Source: Thalassococcus sp. S3 (GTDB lineage: Bacteria; Pseudomonadota; Alphaproteobacteria; Rhodobacterales; Rhodobacteraceae). Taken from it: a stretch of DNA of 64,000 nt. Positions within the stretch are counted from its first letter, which is position 1; each line of letters begins with the position of its first letter. The notes below the pieces were generated by a model that saw nothing but the letters and a program-made list of their open reading frames with translations, had not been told where the DNA came from and made no database searches. The translations under genes were made by a program, and so were the position numbers. Location: assembly GCF_004216475.1 (NCBI RefSeq), contig NZ_CP022303.1, forward strand, positions 4,337,001 to 4,401,000, written 5' to 3'. Shown here piece after piece: positions 63,345-64,000 of this stretch.

Positions 63345-64000
63345 TCAGCCGTCCTCTCCAAGCTTGGGTGCCGGACGATGCAAGGCCAGTTCCGCGTCCG
63401 AGAACCGAAAGGGCGCACGCACACCCGGCACGCCATCCAGTTCGATCTGCATGCCCCGCGCCTGCACATGGGGGTCGGACATGACTTCGGCCAGATCGTT
63501 GATCGGCCCCGCAGGCACGCCCGCCGCTTCGCAAGCCGCAAGCAGATCGGCCTTGGCGCGCTGACGGGTCGCCTCGGTCAATCGTCTGGTCATCTCTTCG
63601 CGATTGGCGATCCGATCCTTGTTGCGCAGATACTCCGGCGCCTCCGCCATCTCCTCAAGCCCCAGCAGGCCGCACAACCGCTGATACTGCCCGTCATTTC
63701 CGGTGGCGATGATGATGTAGCCATCCGCACAATCGAAAACCTGATAAGGCGTGAGGTTCATATGCGCATTGCCCATCCGCCCCGGTGCCACGCCAGTCGT
63801 CAGGTAGTTCATCGCCTGATTGGCCGTGACCGCCACAGCCACGTCCAGCAAGGACATGTCGATATGCTGGCCCCTGCCGGTCTGCGTCCTTTGATGCACA
63901 GCCGCCAGGATCGCGGTCGTCGCGTAGACGCCGGTAAAGATGTCCGTGATCGCCACGCCTGATTTCTGCGGCTGGCCCTCGGGCTCTCCGGTGATCGACA
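63345..64000 (-). CDS. CaiB/BaiF CoA-transferase family III protein (N-terminus beyond window)
   Basis: The C-terminal 217 residues or so of a family III CoA transferase: VAITDIFTGVYATTAILAAV, GQHIDMSLLDVAVAVTANQA, YQVFDCADGYIIIATGND, FGLLxGLEEM-like QRLCGLLGLEEMAEAPEYL and AGVPAGPINDLAEVMSDPHV. The catalytic aspartate lies upstream beyond the window, so activity cannot be checked. It would move CoA between acyl donors. It is convergent with lpxK, 14 bp apart. Confidence 0.9.
   Translation of the reverse strand, partial: SITGEPEGQPQKSGVAITDIFTGVYATTAILAAVHQRTQTGRGQHIDMSLLDVAVAVTANQAMNYLTTGVAPGRMGNAHMNLTPYQVFDCADGYIIIATGNDGQYQRLCGLLGLEEMAEAPEYLRNKDRIANREEMTRRLTEATRQRAKADLLAACEAAGVPAGPINDLAEVMSDPHVQARGMQIELDGVPGVRAPFRFSDAELALHRPAPKLGEDG

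Overview
The window looks like chromosomal DNA of a marine-type alphaproteobacterium of the Rhodobacterales (Roseobacter group). It is GC-rich, strongly coding, and its genes read like that group: a DUF1674 protein beside rsmB, Rhodobacter-type tandem porins, a CenR-like OmpR regulator, DUF3576-leuS-lptE-holA, DUF4170 beside waaA/lpxK-like genes, and two dimethylglycine-dehydrogenase-type FAD/GcvT proteins in one operon. No rRNA, tRNA, CRISPR, insertion sequence, prophage or integrase was seen. This is mostly core genome plus metabolic accessory modules. About 66 protein genes are called; two are cut by the window ends (rsmB at base 1, a CaiB/BaiF CoA transferase at base 64000).

Layout. 1-2.7 kb: rsmB, an SDHAF4-like DUF1674 protein, a small secreted protein and dapB. 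2.8-11.5 kb: the rbfA-truB-rpsO-pnp translation/RNA cluster, interrupted by a phosphodiester glycosidase, a DUF1643 protein, a membrane-anchored RTX-repeat protein and an S9 peptidase. 11.5-16.6 kb: two isolated glycosyltransferases (GT25, GT11), a 1-Cys peroxiredoxin, an aldehyde dehydrogenase behind a TetR-type palindrome, and rluA. 16.7-24.2 kb (minus strand): a six-gene operon of XRE-cupin regulator, LysE exporter, GFA-type protein, FAD/GcvT dehydrogenase, homocysteine S-methyltransferase and a second FAD/GcvT dehydrogenase. It ends in a strong terminator and starts behind two tandem inverted-repeat operators, and probably oxidatively demethylates an N-methylated compound. 24.2-31.2 kb: free methionine-R-sulfoxide reductase, thiolase, a STAS/anti-sigma-kinase pair, a gamma-glutamyltransferase-family enzyme, hspQ, an AEC transporter, a lytic-transglycosylase-like lipoprotein and lolA. 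31-41.8 kb: ftsK, a DapC-like aminotransferase, an amidase, a UbiH-family hydroxylase, Trm112/LON/thioredoxin/xthA and an MDR reductase. 42-46 kb: a SnoaL-like protein, CenR-like regulator, ribA, L,D-transpeptidase, PEBP-like protein and yggS. 46-49 kb: tandem porins. 48.7-53.4 kb: DUF3576, leuS, lptE, holA. 53.4-64 kb: GST, flavoprotein, HNH protein, crotonase-fold protein and SDR, DUF2125, tldE, a CysQ-like phosphatase, DUF4170, a WaaA-like protein, lpxK and a CoA transferase.

Most notable observation: two sibling RNA elements on the minus strand near 41.9 and 42.5 kb. Both have the architecture hairpin, exactly conserved 17-nt linker carrying an anti-Shine-Dalgarno CCUCCC, then a terminator hairpin with a seven-U tail. 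The hairpin sequences differ but pairing is kept. One copy lies in the 3' UTR of the CenR-like regulator gene. The other follows a near-perfect FNR/Dnr-type box placed about 42 bp upstream of its inferred start, so it may be an oxygen- or nitric-oxide-responsive small RNA. Other leads are a WaaA-like protein lacking the family's signature glutamates, a crotonase-fold protein lacking both hydratase glutamates, the tandem operators of the demethylation operon, and four convergent gene pairs whose stop codons overlap by exactly four bases.

All assignments come from reading the sequence and from remembered family motifs. No database search or folding program was run. Start codons were chosen by Shine-Dalgarno position where one is visible.
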